Shown here in pieces: positions 9,941 to 21,919 of a DNA stretch of 64,000 bases. The DNA comes from Aotearoamyces nothofagi (taxonomy: Eukaryota > Ascomycota > Leotiomycetes > Leotiales > Tympanidaceae), in NCBI GenBank assembly GCA_015345905.1, contig JADDTR010000022.1, positions 345,542 through 409,541 on the forward strand, in the 5' to 3' direction. The translations under genes and the position numbers were made by a program. The number at the start of each line of letters is the position of its first letter. Within the stretch, counting starts at the first letter, position 1. The notes beneath the pieces are model-generated. The model was not told the DNA's origin, did no database searches, and saw nothing but the letters and a program-made list of their open reading frames with translations.

Positions 9941-11796
9941 ATGGCGTCTACAACTGTTCACCTGCCGAATGGCCAGAATTTGACAGTATTGCCTGTCTTT
10001 GGTGGTCTTTTTTTTAAGCCTGACGATCTAAATGTGCACAGCTCCGTGTTTCCTGCAGGCTGGACCATCATTCTTCAATCTGAGGATTACTCAGAAGATC
10101 TTCATTTTCGAAAACAAGCCACAGAGGGCACCAAGGACGCCAAAGCAGCCAACGGCCACAAAGACACTGAAGAGCTTGGAAACACAGAGAGGCGCGTCTA
10201 CATTCATCAATACAGACGACCTACGTTAAAAAGCGACACGCTGTTTATCAGCTCCATCTCGCAGCCTAGCAACACCGACTTCAAATCACCGGCTAGTCCG
10301 ACTCGACAAATAGCCATGATGCTATGGGCAATACTATACTGGTACTTTCAACAGCCAGAACCTCCACTCTATATTACCAATGAAGAATCGAAACATACCC
10401 CAGAATCTGCGAGGCCAAAGGCTGATTGGCGAATAAATATCAAAAGGGAGGGCGTATTCCGTGGTCGCAATCTACTTCAGAAGCTAGAGCGGATGGGGCT
10501 GATCACTTCAGAAGACTCTTCTGTTGGATCCAGTACCAACGAAGCAAATTCGGAGGGATGGACTGGGATGTTTGTCTCTCGGCGATCATATTGGCAGCTT
10601 TCAGCGACTCTCTTCCTCTTCACGCTTGCTCCTGCGTCAACACCAACCCTTCCAGGATCGCCATATGGCAGTCGCCCAAGTTCTCCTATACGCCCGAGTG
10701 AATCGCTTCGTGCTCCATCACCAACCAAGTCTGATACTAGCACTAGCTTTTGGGCACCCCAGTCGGGACCATTCCAGTCCGGTAGTCATCTGCCGACATA
10801 TTATCCTCCTCCGCCCCTTCAATATATCACGACGAATGGAGTACGCCATCCAATTCGCCCAAAGCCTCCACGCCAAGGCGAAACGTTCTATACTCGGTTT
10901 ATTCCAAGCCTCGGACAGTATCTCTCCTTCCGCGTGGCAAGTATGAGCGAGAAACCAGTCGCGTACAGTGGACCTGTGTCATTGGCTACCGACTCGCCGG
11001 GAAAATCGATTGACCATATAGTATCTTCTATACCTTCGAATATGCCACCATCCGTAGCATCCACTCTATATGCAATTGTGGAATCCGATAGCCGCCCGGA
11101 CATAGAGCTAAGTACGACTTTAATGTCAGATGCTCAACTTCTCCACAAGTGGATGAATGACCCTCGAGTTGAAAGGTTTTGGGGTTGTTCTGGTCCTATT
11201 AGCACCCAGGAGACATTTCTCAAGAAGGGCTTAGAGTCGAGACATTCATTCCCAGCGATAGGCTGCTGGGATGGTAAACCTTTTGGGTTCTTCGAAATTT
11301 ATTGGGTAAAGGAAGATATTCTAGGCAAGCATCTGAATCTCGGAGAAGTGGATAACTATGATCGAGGTATTCATGTTTTAGTTGGCGAACAAGAGTTTAG
11401 GGGAAAGCATAGAATTAGTCGATGGATCAGTTCACTTGTACACTGGGCTCTCGTCGCCGATAACAGGTTATTCTTCATGATCAATATGAAATGTCAAGCT
11501 AACTTCTATAACAGAACTAACAATGTTATGCTCGAGCCGAGAGTTGACAATGAACGGTAAGTCTCTCCTACTTGAATCATAATATCCATACCGGCCAATT
11601 CATACCTCATATTTATTATGGTCATTTGGATATATGACTCTTAATTGACTATAACTAATGTATATTTATTACCGACAGGTTTATACAGCATTTGTTAGAT
11701 GCGGGCTTTAGCAGGGAGAAGGAAATCGCGTTTCCACATAAGCAATCCGCGTTTATGCGGTACAGAAGAGACTGCTTTGATGGTCCGGCATTATGA
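9941..11796 (+). CDS. sidF-like: Siderophore acyltransferase, SidF-like (GNAT fold)
   Basis: Exons 9941-11466, 11515-11556 and 11679-11796; 561 aa. The C-terminal third is the acyltransferase domain of siderophore biosynthesis: LHKWMNDPRVERFWG, AIGCWDGKPFGFFEIYW, NLGEVDNYDRGIHVLVG, and LEPRVDNERFIQHLLDAGF with HKQSAFMRYRRD, all close to SidF. SidF transfers anhydromevalonyl-CoA to N5-hydroxyornithine in peroxisomes for fusarinine-type siderophores; related enzymes transfer acetyl groups, so the acyl donor here is open. The N-terminal half is a less conserved region with a Pro/Ser-rich linker (around residues 225-290). The 48-nt intron 11467-11514 is free of stops and a multiple of three; I remove it because the junction restores the conserved ADNRTNNVMLEPR. 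No other siderophore gene is beside it. Confidence 0.85.
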
Positions 11797-12132
11797 TTAT
11801 TTCCGTTTAATGATACCACGACCTACTAGGACTGGGGAATCCCGTCTCTGATGATATTATGCTTATGTAATATTTGTAACGCGTCTTGAGATCCCATCGT
11901 CGCAAACCCTATGTTGAAAGTGGTCCTTCGCACGTGATCTATGACGTCGCTGCGCGTTCCAAGAATTGTCGACAGTAGGTAGTACAGAACAGTATTAGGT
12001 GTACAATATAAGATAGTTTCACCCACAACCACGGTATGGAAATTTGTTGCATTATTTTTGTTTTGGAGGCTTTGTGTCATATGTAGAGGTCAAAACCTCT
12101 GAAGTAGCAATATATTTGCCCGAGTTGTAGGT
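11797..12132. other. Intergenic spacer
   Basis: 336 bp between two plus-strand genes, holding the terminator of the acyltransferase and the promoter of MCU. A CACGTGAT followed by ATGACGTC, the latter a CRE-like palindrome, lies near 11930-11948. Nothing else is visible. Confidence 0.4.
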
Positions 12133-13847
12133 ATGCAATGTTCAAGGAACATCGTACAGACTGTGTCGACACGGTGCAGCGAAAGACGGCTGATAAGCAC
12201 CTTCAGGACAAGACCTCGCACTTTACCTACAAGCTCATGCCAGACTACGCCCATTTTTGGATTTTCAAGCCAACGGTTGCAGGAGTTCTCAAATACAGTG
12301 CAATTGGCAAAAGAGGACTTTGCAAAACAAGCCAAGGATCTAAATCAACGAGGCTTGGATAAGCAAGAGGAGGACTTCCATGATGGGTCTCTAGACAATA
12401 AAATTGGGGAAGCCAAGGAGCTCCAGCAAAGGACTCCATGGCATAGAGAAGGGTCGGACAAACCCCCAGTGAGAAGGATGAGGAGTGCCGGTGCCATGAC
12501 GAAAGGTTTGTACCCTTTTACTCGGGACCGGCATCTTCTTTCGAACCCGCTTTCAGACAAGGAGAAATATACGGACACTTAGTTGCTAATTACATATTCT
12601 TTACAGGAAAGCTTCTTACAACACCCTCTCGATTATTAAAGTTGATCCTACCTCTCACAACGATTGACAAGAACTCGGATCGAAAGGATATTGAGCCACT
12701 CGCTCTACTTGTGCACCCACAGCAGCCACTATCATACCTCGAGCGCCTTATTCAATCAGAGCTGCCTATGATAAAGACAAAAAGTGGTGAAGATAAGGTG
12801 CCACTCGTATTTTTCCGTGCAGAAGATTCTATTCAAGAAGATTTGCTAAATGGCAAAGACGATGAAGGCGATGTTGAGGGGGAAGACGGAGATGAAGGAA
12901 CAGACGAGCATATGGTAGATGGTAAACTAGTTAAGACTGGTAAGATTGGCAAGAATGGCAAGGAAGAATTCAAGAAAGGACTCGTGGACGTCAACATCGC
13001 CAAGAATCTCCGTGGTGGCCCCGGCGAGGGAGGCGTTGAGACTTATTCCGGCCTTGGTCGTGAATCAGCTTCTTCTAAAGGCAAGAAGTTTGTTCGCTGG
13101 TCGTCCAGTACTGATATTGGAGATTTCATAAGAGATGCTGCTCGAGGGAAAGAGTTCATGGTGGAGATCGAGGGCGCGAATAAGGAGATCCCCGTTGGTG
13201 TTCCAAGTTTCAATGACCGGACTCATTATCTGCGGGTCAGACTGCGGAAAATTTCCAATAAACTACGTGGTATGACCGAACTTAAGAAGGAATGTGACGA
13301 CCTCGCCCATAGGAGTGCTCAGAGGCTGGCGATGGGTGGATTTGGTATTTTGATGACTTGGTGGGTAGCCATCTACCATTTTACATTCCAGACAGAGTAT
13401 GGATGGGACACCATGGAGCCAATTACGGTCAGTCTGTTCATTATGATATCCTCTTAGTTTGTTTCTGACATAATTTTATCATAGTATCTCGCCGGTCTCT
13501 CCACAATCATGCTGGGCTACCTCTATTTTCTCTGGCACAACCGCGAAGTCTCCTATAAAGCCGCCCTTCATCTCACCGTCTCCCATCGCCAAAACCAGCT
13601 ATACACAGCTCGCGGCTTTGACCTCGCACGATGGGAATCTCTAATCGAAGAAGCAAATGCCTTGCGCAAAGAAGTCAAGATCATCGCCAACGAGTATGAT
13701 GTTGAGTGGGACGAGAAAGCCGATGAAGGCAGCGAGGCTGTACATCAGGCACTAAGAAGCCAGCGTCAGAAGAGAGACAATGGACGTGATAAGGACGAGG
13801 ACGAAGAGGATAGTAGAAAACAGCAGGAAGATAGAAATGATTCCTGA
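12133..13847 (+). CDS. mcuA: Mitochondrial calcium uniporter pore subunit (MCU)
   Basis: Exons 12133-12505, 12607-13427 and 13485-13847; 518 aa. The N-terminus is rich in Arg and Ser ([18 protein letters not shown]), a mitochondrial presequence. An acidic insert ([20 protein letters not shown]) interrupts the matrix domain near residue 195. Two transmembrane helices (about 372-390 and 399-416) flank WDTMEPITY (391-399), the uniporter selectivity-filter motif with its acidic ring at D392 and E395; intron 2 falls just before the final Tyr. The C-terminus is a charged coiled coil. Function: calcium entry through the inner membrane; fungal MCU can work without EMRE. The start gives the presequence and splices in frame. 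Confidence 0.93.
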
Positions 13848-14258
13848 CGAGGTTTTAATTATGATTATGGCTTGTGCTATATAACACTGCATTTTGTCAT
13901 TTTAGCGAAGCATTGTAGAGTACAAGTAGAAAGGATTATTATCTATCCCATCCTAACTGAATGATTTCTGCAGTATTGTCTACTACTGTAATAAAAAGTC
14001 GGAGCTTCCCAAGGCCATGGGACCGACTCCTATCCAAAACAACCAAGTGTGGCAATAACCAATCTAAAACCTGCCTTTTCTAAACACTGACAATTTTATC
14101 TACTTCATCCAAGCGCCCAGCAGTTCGTAATCCAGAACGCTACAATAAGAGTTCTCACCAAAGCCACAACCCTAAGTCCCCTAGGTCCCATCTAGCCATG
14201 CCTTATCGAACGCATCCCAGCATACTATGCTATAGCAAGCCTGTTTTCGCAATCATCA
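13848..14258. other. Convergent intergenic spacer
   Basis: About 410 bp between the 3' ends of MCU (+) and the disordered-protein gene (-). It must hold both terminators. No gene or repeat is seen. Confidence 0.4.
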
Positions 14259-15932
14259 TCAGCAGCACCATACAGCGCTGCGTTCCCAAGCTTTATCCAA
14301 CCTGTTGAGACCAGATTCGACGCGACATCTCCAGCATTTGTCTTCCTTGGGCTGCCTCTCTGGTACGAGACGGATCGTGGGCCTGGTGCTGGTAGTTATA
14401 GATGAATGTCTTGGAAGAATGCCCGGGCGTCCGTATGGGCCAGGATACCTAGGCTCGGGAGAAGGGATGGGATGAAGAAGGGGGGCTTCTTCAATTCCGA
14501 TCTCCGGCCTGACGATCGGTGGGATTGTGGTTTGTGGTTGTACAGAGACTATATGTTCGGATGGAATTAAGGCGTAGTTGATATCCAGCATGCTCGAACG
14601 TGGGCGTTGAGAGCGGTTTTTAAGACTTTTCAGAGCCGTGCTCCGATCCCGACGGTGCGGGCATTGCCCAGACAGATCCATCTCGGTGCTGTTGCGCTTG
14701 CGCGTAGACTTCGTAGGGACTTGTGATATAATGGTTGCTACTGAGGCAGTAAGGCGTACTCGATGATCGGCCTTTCGTTTCACTTTTGGCCTTACCAATG
14801 GCCCAGGCTGGCTCCGCGTGGGCGGTAAAGGAAAGCCAAAGTACGTTGTGCTAATTGTAATGGGGGTTGGTGGCCCTATATGTGGCCCTGTATGCGAAGG
14901 TCCAGAACTAGTCTTAAAGTTAGCAGAAGGGGCAGAGTTGAATGGATGCATTTCCATCGGTCCTGTTCCATGGGCACTTCTGTGTGGTCTGAATCTTGGC
15001 GCTCTCCGGCCATCTGCATAATATACTGCAACATCTCGTTGGCGAGGTAAATCTCTGCTTGTAACCCTAGCTGGAGGATTGACACTGCTAGATTCAATGC
15101 CAAGATAGCGCTGAAGAATGCCCAGCGCTTCCCTGGCACCCCATTCATGGCTCCTTCTAGAAAGAGCGGGTTGTGGTGGATTCTGCCATGTCGTCCAGGA
15201 TGGCATTCCAGGCGGAGTATTGGGACGCTTGTGGGGTGGCTCAATAGGAGCACGGGGCTGGGCGTAGACTTCCTGGACTGGTATGGGACAGCAAGTTGAT
15301 CGTTCTATATTAAAGCATGCTTCGTGATAGGAGTGCTTGATATAATCGAGATCGTCTGCTGAGAAGGCCCTACGATGTCGAGGAGCGTGTTGAGGGAGGG
15401 TGAGGTCAAAGCTATCACGGTGGCCAAGAAATCTAGATACTGTGTTGACAGGTGCAGTCATATCGGATTTAGATCGAGTGCGGCAGGTCAGTGTAGCTGT
15501 GGTACGCATAGAACCAGTGGATTTTTGCTCGATGATTGTTGCCAGAGGAGTACCACGACCGTAGAAAAATGGCGTCTTGCCTGTTATGGGCAAAAACTGT
15601 TGATTTCTAGAATTCTCATCATCATGATCTACCGCAGGCAATTCCATCTCGATGTCAGACTTCAATGCTAACGTTCGCCATGATTGGTTCCTGTCACCGC
15701 TATCTTCGCTGGTTTGGTTTGAGAGATACTCGGCCTCGAATATAGATTCATGAGAGCTAGGAAAGGTTTCGGAAGAATCGATGCGCTTGGTGAAGGACTC
15801 TTTTCGCCGCACTCGTTTTGGCTGTAGGAGGGATGAGGGAGGAGAGTTTGTTTGGATAAGCAGGGGTTGTCGTGGCTCATTAGCAGGCAGTGCCTTAAGA
15901 GCTGACTGGGTGTGCCCAGTCGTGGCCATCAT
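14259..15932 (-). CDS. Uncharacterised, largely disordered protein with Cys-rich C-terminus
   Basis: One exon, 557 aa, starting with two ATGs in tandem. The sequence is rich in Ser, Pro, Arg and Thr and has no signal peptide or membrane segment. The only clearly ordered-looking element is a helix around EALGILQRYLGIE, in mid-protein. The last 25 residues hold a CWRC pair and end in AVWCC. A terminal CC is the form that Rab-type geranylgeranylation uses, but nothing else here resembles a Rab. I recognise no family. Basic clusters (KRVRRKESFTKR, KVKRKADHRVR) could target the nucleus. The length of the open frame and its Pro/Ser-type codon pattern support a real gene. Confidence 0.7.
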   Translation of the reverse strand: MMATTGHTQSALKALPANEPRQPLLIQTNSPPSSLLQPKRVRRKESFTKRIDSSETFPSSHESIFEAEYLSNQTSEDSGDRNQSWRTLALKSDIEMELPAVDHDDENSRNQQFLPITGKTPFFYGRGTPLATIIEQKSTGSMRTTATLTCRTRSKSDMTAPVNTVSRFLGHRDSFDLTLPQHAPRHRRAFSADDLDYIKHSYHEACFNIERSTCCPIPVQEVYAQPRAPIEPPHKRPNTPPGMPSWTTWQNPPQPALSRRSHEWGAREALGILQRYLGIESSSVNPPARVTSRDLPRQRDVAVYYADGRRAPRFRPHRSAHGTGPMEMHPFNSAPSANFKTSSGPSHTGPHIGPPTPITISTTYFGFPLPPTRSQPGPLVRPKVKRKADHRVRLTASVATIISQVPTKSTRKRNSTEMDLSGQCPHRRDRSTALKSLKNRSQRPRSSMLDINYALIPSEHIVSVQPQTTIPPIVRPEIGIEEAPLLHPIPSPEPRYPGPYGRPGILPRHSSITTSTRPTIRLVPERQPKEDKCWRCRVESGLNRLDKAWERSAVWCC

Positions 15933-16162
15933 CTGCTTTAACCCTCAATTATGATCTATATGAAGACATGTAGTGCAAAGACTATTGGAGAGCGAAATAA
16001 AATCAAACGTGACGAACATAAATATTATAACCAAATGACTTTTTTTGGCAGAGCAATGCTTAAACTTGAGGCAAGAACAACCTTGCAAACTAAATGGCTC
16101 ATTCCCGATGTACCCAACGCCATCGCTATGTGAAAACCACTAATTGTATCCATCTCACGAAT

Positions 16163-18141
16163 TCAAGATGTGTCGATCCCTTCGGCTAATAATGCTTTCC
16201 TATATTCCCGCGATGCTTTATCCAGTGCTTTTATAGTTGGTTCCATCATGTCCCTCGCTGCCTTCTCTCCCCCAGCAACTGAATCGGGATTCCAGTGGAT
16301 TTTCTTGCCTGTCCTCTCCCATATATCACGAATCTGCTGTTTCTGTCGCTCTATAATATCTTTTCTTTCCTTTTCCGCGTCAGCTGCAACAGCATTGATA
16401 CGGTCCAGAGCTCTATCCAGTGTCTCAACCATTTTAGCAAGCTCTCCTGCTCGATCTGGGTCACCTGACAAGAAGACTATCCAGAAGTGATGTAGAAATT
16501 CAGTAGTAGTGGCATGAGTCAGAACCAAGCGGTCGAATATAGATTGTGAGAGACCAGATAGGTTTGATTTCGCATCCGAACCGTCCAGCTGAGCCCTTCG
16601 CTCGGCAATGCCTTCGAAAACCTGTTTCTGGGCGTCATAGAAGCTAGATTTACTGCCAACATGGGGAGTCTTCTCTTCTTCATCATCTTCACTATCGCTC
16701 TCTTCGTTAACTCCAATGGCTGTACGAAGATCCAGCCCGCCCGTCGAGTCAATGTTCATCACACTTGGATCAAGGTCCGTTTGGAGATCAAATAGAACAT
16801 CAGATGGAACCTGCTTGGCGTACAGAGTTGCTTCTTCTGATACATTAGACTTTTCATTTGCGAAGAAACGACTCTGCTCTTTGATATTAAGCATTATACG
16901 GTTCTCCTCGGTATCTCCCAGAAGGTCCCTTAAGACAAATTCGTTATAAGACCCTTCATCCATTCCTATTGGATTCGCCGGATTGACATCAGATGGAGCA
17001 ACATGTTCCATAATCTTCTCACTCAAACTATTTAAAGTCCGAATGATTGGTGCTTTTGCTGAGGGTGCAGGTCTCATCGTAAAATCTTGACGATTGCCAC
17101 TCTTGTTCCCACCCTGATTCTCCTCATTGCCCAACACATCGATAGCGTGGGGAATATGCGCCGCCAATAGCCTCTTATTAAGAATATCATCATTGCCAGC
17201 TTCTAGATATCTATCGAATGTAGGATCGGTACTGTCGCCCTCAACAATACGTTCACCCTTCAGCTTTTTGAACAGTCTACTGAGGAAGAATCTTGACCAA
17301 AACTCGCTCTCGTTGAGTTTGGGAACATTCTCGTCATATACTCGCTTCACAAGCGGGTGTTGACTGAAGATCAGCTGGACTTGCTCCTTGCTAATTCGAA
17401 GTTTCAATTCTCCATCTTCTTGGCGAGGCTTAACTGCAGATAGAACATTGTAAGCTCCTCTTCGCTGATTGCTCTCCACAGCATAAGCGCGAAGTAGGTT
17501 CGTTCTAGTAGACCAAAATTGAGTATTGAACTGCGTGTTTGAAATGGTGTCTGGCTTGGTACGCCTAGCCTCCTCGTACGTCTGTCTTAATGAGTGATCT
17601 TTTGTCATCAAAGATTGCTGGAGCTCAAAATCAGACTTAAGCTGGGCATCATCATACCAACTTGGGGCTCCACCAGTTGTCTGTTTTGAAGCAGCAGCGG
17701 TTGCCATGGCCATGGCCGCTGAAGCACCCCCTGCCCCATTAACCCTAGGTAAGGCCAGATCTGCTGTCTTTACGGCAGTGATGAGGCCAGTCAGCGAATC
17801 CTTGATCAGATTCGCTTCGCCCCTAGGATCTGTAGGAGAGGTGAAATGAAAAAGATGAGTAACGGGTTCGGCAGCTTCAGGGGGTTTAACAAAGATCTTA
17901 AGCATCACCTTTGCCACCGCTTCTGGCGTTTGTTGCAGGTCTACGACGTGTTAGCCTACTTCATAAGGAGCAATGGCCGGCGTCAGCGTTACATACTAGT
18001 AATATCAACCACATCAATAGTTACACCAGGTGGAGCTCCTCGAGGAGCGACTGGAGTCCATATTATGGACTTCTGGTCTTTTGAAATGGTGAGGGTGCCA
18101 TCTTTCTTCTTGTAAGCAGCAGAGCCCTTTGGAGGTGCCAT
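16163..18141 (-). CDS. TFB1: TFIIH core subunit TFB1 (p62)
   Basis: Exons 18141-17997 and 17940-16163; 640 aa, normal for the family. Exon 1 gives MAPPKGSAAYKKKDGTLTIS, the start of the PH-like domain that binds acidic activation domains and XPC/TFIIE; it continues across the intron through TPEAVAKVMLKIFV. Two BSD domains follow: one around the WYDDAQLKSDFELQ region, and a second with SEFWSRFFLSRLFKKLKGE. The C-terminus contains FLHHFWIVFLSGDPDRAGEL, typical of Tfb1. It acts in RNA polymerase II initiation and nucleotide excision repair. The gene diverges from KGD1 with a 578-bp shared promoter. Confidence 0.93.
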
Positions 18142-18719
18142 GGCTCAATATACAGTCTCTGCCGGAATACCTCTCTCCCCTAGAGACTATTGCACTGCCG
18201 ATTTCTTGACACAGATTGCATCCAAGCTAGGAGTTGCCTGACGGTAAATCAGGAAATTTCTGATTTTTCTCCCTCGAGACATCAATCCTTGAGGTCGTCA
18301 AAGGCCTCCCTTCACCTTGTCCCAAATTGGCAGTACCCGAGAAGTGAGAAGTACAATAGAATACAATACAAAAGAGATGCCTTCGGTGTGTGCAGCTTTC
18401 AAGGTCGATATAGAATAGTGGCTCTTCCCGTGACCTGGGTCGTCGTCCAATAATATGTCGGCTCGGCAATGATGACATTCCAACCGGAGAGAGCGGTGGT
18501 GACCTTTCCATTTTCGCCCTAGCGGGTTTTATGTTACCGTGAGGACAGCCAAATGACGGCGTTCGCGGCAAAGTTGTGGCAGAAGCAAGTCTATCTAACT
18601 CCGCCTCTCCCTCTCCTTTTGCCTCATTCTCATCCACAACTGCGGCGAGGTTGTTGGAATACTCAACATTTCTTCCTCTTGTCTGCTTTACTATTTGTAC
18701 TCTGCATTGGTACGACACG
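18142..18719. promoter_or_regulatory. Divergent promoter between TFB1 and KGD1
   Basis: 578 bp between the start codons of the two genes. A CCAAT box (GTCCAATAA, about 18445) is the kind of site used by the HAP complex, which activates respiratory genes such as KGD1. An upstream ATG at 18553 opens a 75-codon frame that overlaps the KGD1 start in another frame; it matters only if transcription begins upstream of it. The core promoters are not resolved. Confidence 0.5.
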
Positions 18720-21700
18720 ATGCTTAGAACTCCCCTACGAAAGTCGAGTTGCCAGCTCCTCAGAGCTGGCATCTCTGTAAGATATTTAAGCACGACTCGC
18801 AGGAATCCTCTCACTTCTCCAACAACACCCCTCAAGTCTGCAATTGCTTCAAAACGACGTCAATTGGCAGCCACCTTTCAAAAAAGATATTCCTCTGCTG
18901 CCGAAGCTCCAGACCCAAATGACAGCTTCCTGTCGGGTAACACAGCGAACTATATTGATGAGATGTACGTTTCGTGGAAGGAGGATCCCAGCAGCGTACA
19001 TGTCTCATGGCAGGCCTATTTCAACAACATGGAAAGTGGCGATATGCCAATATCGCAAGCTTTCACGCCTCCTCCGAATCTTGTGCCGGCGGCTGCTGGA
19101 GGTGTACCTTCCTTCATGCCTGGGCCAGGAACGGCTGCTGGTCATGGTACCGATGTCATAAACCATCTGAAAGTCCAACTACTGGTTCGTGCGTATCAGG
19201 CTCGAGGCCACCACAAGGCGAATATTGATCCTCTCGGCATTCGACGTGAAGCGATAGAGTTCGGATACACCCACCCCAAGGAATTGCAACTCAGCCACTA
19301 CCAATTCACGGAGAAAGATTTAGACACAGAGTATACTCTTGGGCCTGGCATTCTTCCTCGTTTCAAGAGGGACGGCCGTGATAAGATGAGCTTGCGCGAT
19401 ATCATTGCTGCTTGCGAACGCATATATTGTAGCTCATATGGTGTCGAATACATTCATATTCCCGACAGAGAACGATGCGACTGGCTGAGAGAGCGTATCG
19501 AGATTCCACAACCATATAAATATTCGATTGATGAGAAGCGCCGGATTCTAGATCGTCTCATCTGGAGTTCTAGCTTCGAGAGCTTTTTGGCAACCAAATA
19601 TCCAAACGATAAGCGATTTGGTCTGGAAGGTTGCGAAACGCTCGTCCCGGGAATGAAGGCTCTGATTGATCGAAGTGTTGACTATGGAGTCAAGGATATT
19701 GTTATTGGTATGCCTCATCGTGGTCGTCTTAATGTTCTCAGCAACGTTGTCCGAAAACCAAATGAGTCCATCTTCAGTGAGTTTGCTGGATCAGCAGCTG
19801 CTGAGGATGAAGGATCTGGTGATGTCAAATATCACTTGGGGATGAACTTTGAGAGACCAACACCTTCTGGCAAGCGCGTGCAACTTTCACTTGTTGCCAA
19901 CCCTTCCCATCTAGAAGCTGAGGACCCGGTCGTGCTGGGAAAGACCCGCGCTATTCAGCACTACAACAACGATGAGAAAGCCCACAATACTGCCATGGGT
20001 GTTCTTCTTCACGGTGATGCCGCCTTTGCTGCTCAGGGTGTAGTTTACGAAACAATTGGTTTCCACTCTCTTCCTGAATACTCCACTGGTGGTACCATAC
20101 ATCTTGTCGTCAACAACCAAATTGGTTTCACTACTGATCCTCGATTTGCCCGTTCAACTGCCTACTGTACCGATATCGCTAAGGCTATTGACGCCCCTGT
20201 TTTCCACGTTAATGCCGATGATGTCGAGGCTGTCAACTTTGTCTGTCAACTTGCTGCCGATTGGCGTGCTGAATTCCGTTCGGATGTTGTCGTCGACATC
20301 GTCTGTTATCGCAAACACGGACACAATGAGACTGATCAGCCTTCATTCACCCAACCTCTGATGTACAAACGTATTCAATCACATGAGCCCCAAATAGGTA
20401 TCTACGTTGATAAGCTCATCAAAGATGGCACGTTCACCAAGGAGGATATTGATGAGCACAGAAAATGGGTTTGGGGCATGTTGGAAGAGAGCTTTTCAAA
20501 GAGCAAGGAGTATCAGCCAACCTCGAAGGAATGGACAACATCCGCTTGGAATGGCTTCAAGTCGCCTAAAGAGTTGGCAACCGAAATCCTTCCCCATAAC
20601 CCCACCGGTATCAACAAGGGTACTCTTGAACATATCGGTACTGTCATCGGTTCATATCCCGAAGACTTCAATGTCCACCGCAATCTGAAGCGTATTCTCT
20701 CAAACAGAGTCAAGACCGTGACTGAGGGTCATGACATCGATTGGTCAACTGCTGAGGCTTTGGCTTTCGGTTCTCTAGTCAATGAAGGTCACCATGTCCG
20801 AGTTTCTGGCCAGGATGTTGAACGTGGTACCTTTTCTCAACGTCATGCTGTCTTCCACGACCAAGAGAACGAAAAGACATATACTCCTCTTCAGCATGTC
20901 AGCAAGGACCAAGGCAAATTCGTCATCTCTAACTCCTCGCTGAGTGAGTTTGGTACTCTAGGTTTCGAGTACGGGTACTCATTGTCATCACCAAACGCCC
21001 TTGTCATATGGGAAGCGCAATTCGGTGATTTCGCCAACAATGCTCAGTGTATCATTGATCAATTTGTCGCTTCTGGTGAAGTCAAATGGATGCAAAGATC
21101 TGGCCTGGTCATGTCACTTCCCCACGGTTATGATGGACAAGGACCTGAGCATTCTTCAGGTCGTATGGAAAGATATCTTCAGCTCTGTAACGAAGATCCT
21201 CGTGTCTTCCCTCCGCCAGAAAAGCTTGACCGCCAACATCAGGACTGCAATATGCAGATCGCATATATGACCTCGCCTGCTAACCTGTTTCACATCCTGC
21301 GAAGACAGATGAACAGACAGTTCCGCAAGCGTAAGTTTTAATAACCTATCAATTTTCACATTTATGCTAATTTACTATAGCTCTCATTATCTTCTTCTCT
21401 AAGTCTCTTCTTCGCCATCCTATTGCACGCTCACCTATTGAGGAATTTCTTGGCAATACTCAATTCCAATGGATTATCCCTGATCCAGAACATGGCAAGT
21501 CGATTGACGAGCATGAGAAGATCAAGCGTGTCATTCTCTGCTCGGGCCAGGTCTATGCTGCACTTCTCAAGTACCGTACAGACAATAAGATCACCGACAC
21601 AGCCATCACACGTATTGAACAGCTAAACCCATTCCCATGGAGCCTGCTAAAGGAGAATCTTGACACATATTCTAATGCAGAGACAATTGTTTGGGCTCAA

Positions 21701-21919
21701 GAAGAACCTCTCAATGCCGGCGCATGGAGTTTTACTCAACCAAGAATTGAGACGCTTCTCAATGAGACGGAACACCATCATCGGAAACACGTCATGTATG
21801 CTGGTAGGAACCCAAGTGCCAGTGTGGCTACGGGATTGAAGGCCAGTCATATGAAGGAGGAGGCAGAGTTGCTGAAGGATGCATTCTCTGTCATGCAGGA
21901 TAAGCTAAAGGGAGAGTAG
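18720..21919 (+). CDS. KGD1: 2-oxoglutarate dehydrogenase E1 (mitochondrial)
   Basis: Exons 18720-21330 and 21381-21919; 1049 aa. The ATG at 18720 starts a basic presequence ([17 protein letters not shown]) that ends near KRYSS. Family landmarks: [19 protein letters not shown], the substrate-binding [11 protein letters not shown], and the thiamine diphosphate region near residue 430 ([16 protein letters not shown], then [12 protein letters not shown]). The second half has [19 protein letters not shown] and the C-terminal [11 protein letters not shown]. It decarboxylates 2-oxoglutarate in the TCA cycle as the first component of the E1-E2-E3 complex. The frame is open further upstream but without ATG. 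Confidence 0.96.

Noticed and set aside
18576-18719. Longer KGD1 N-terminus
   Set aside because: The frame is open but begins with a non-ATG codon; the ATG at 18720 gives a good mitochondrial presequence.
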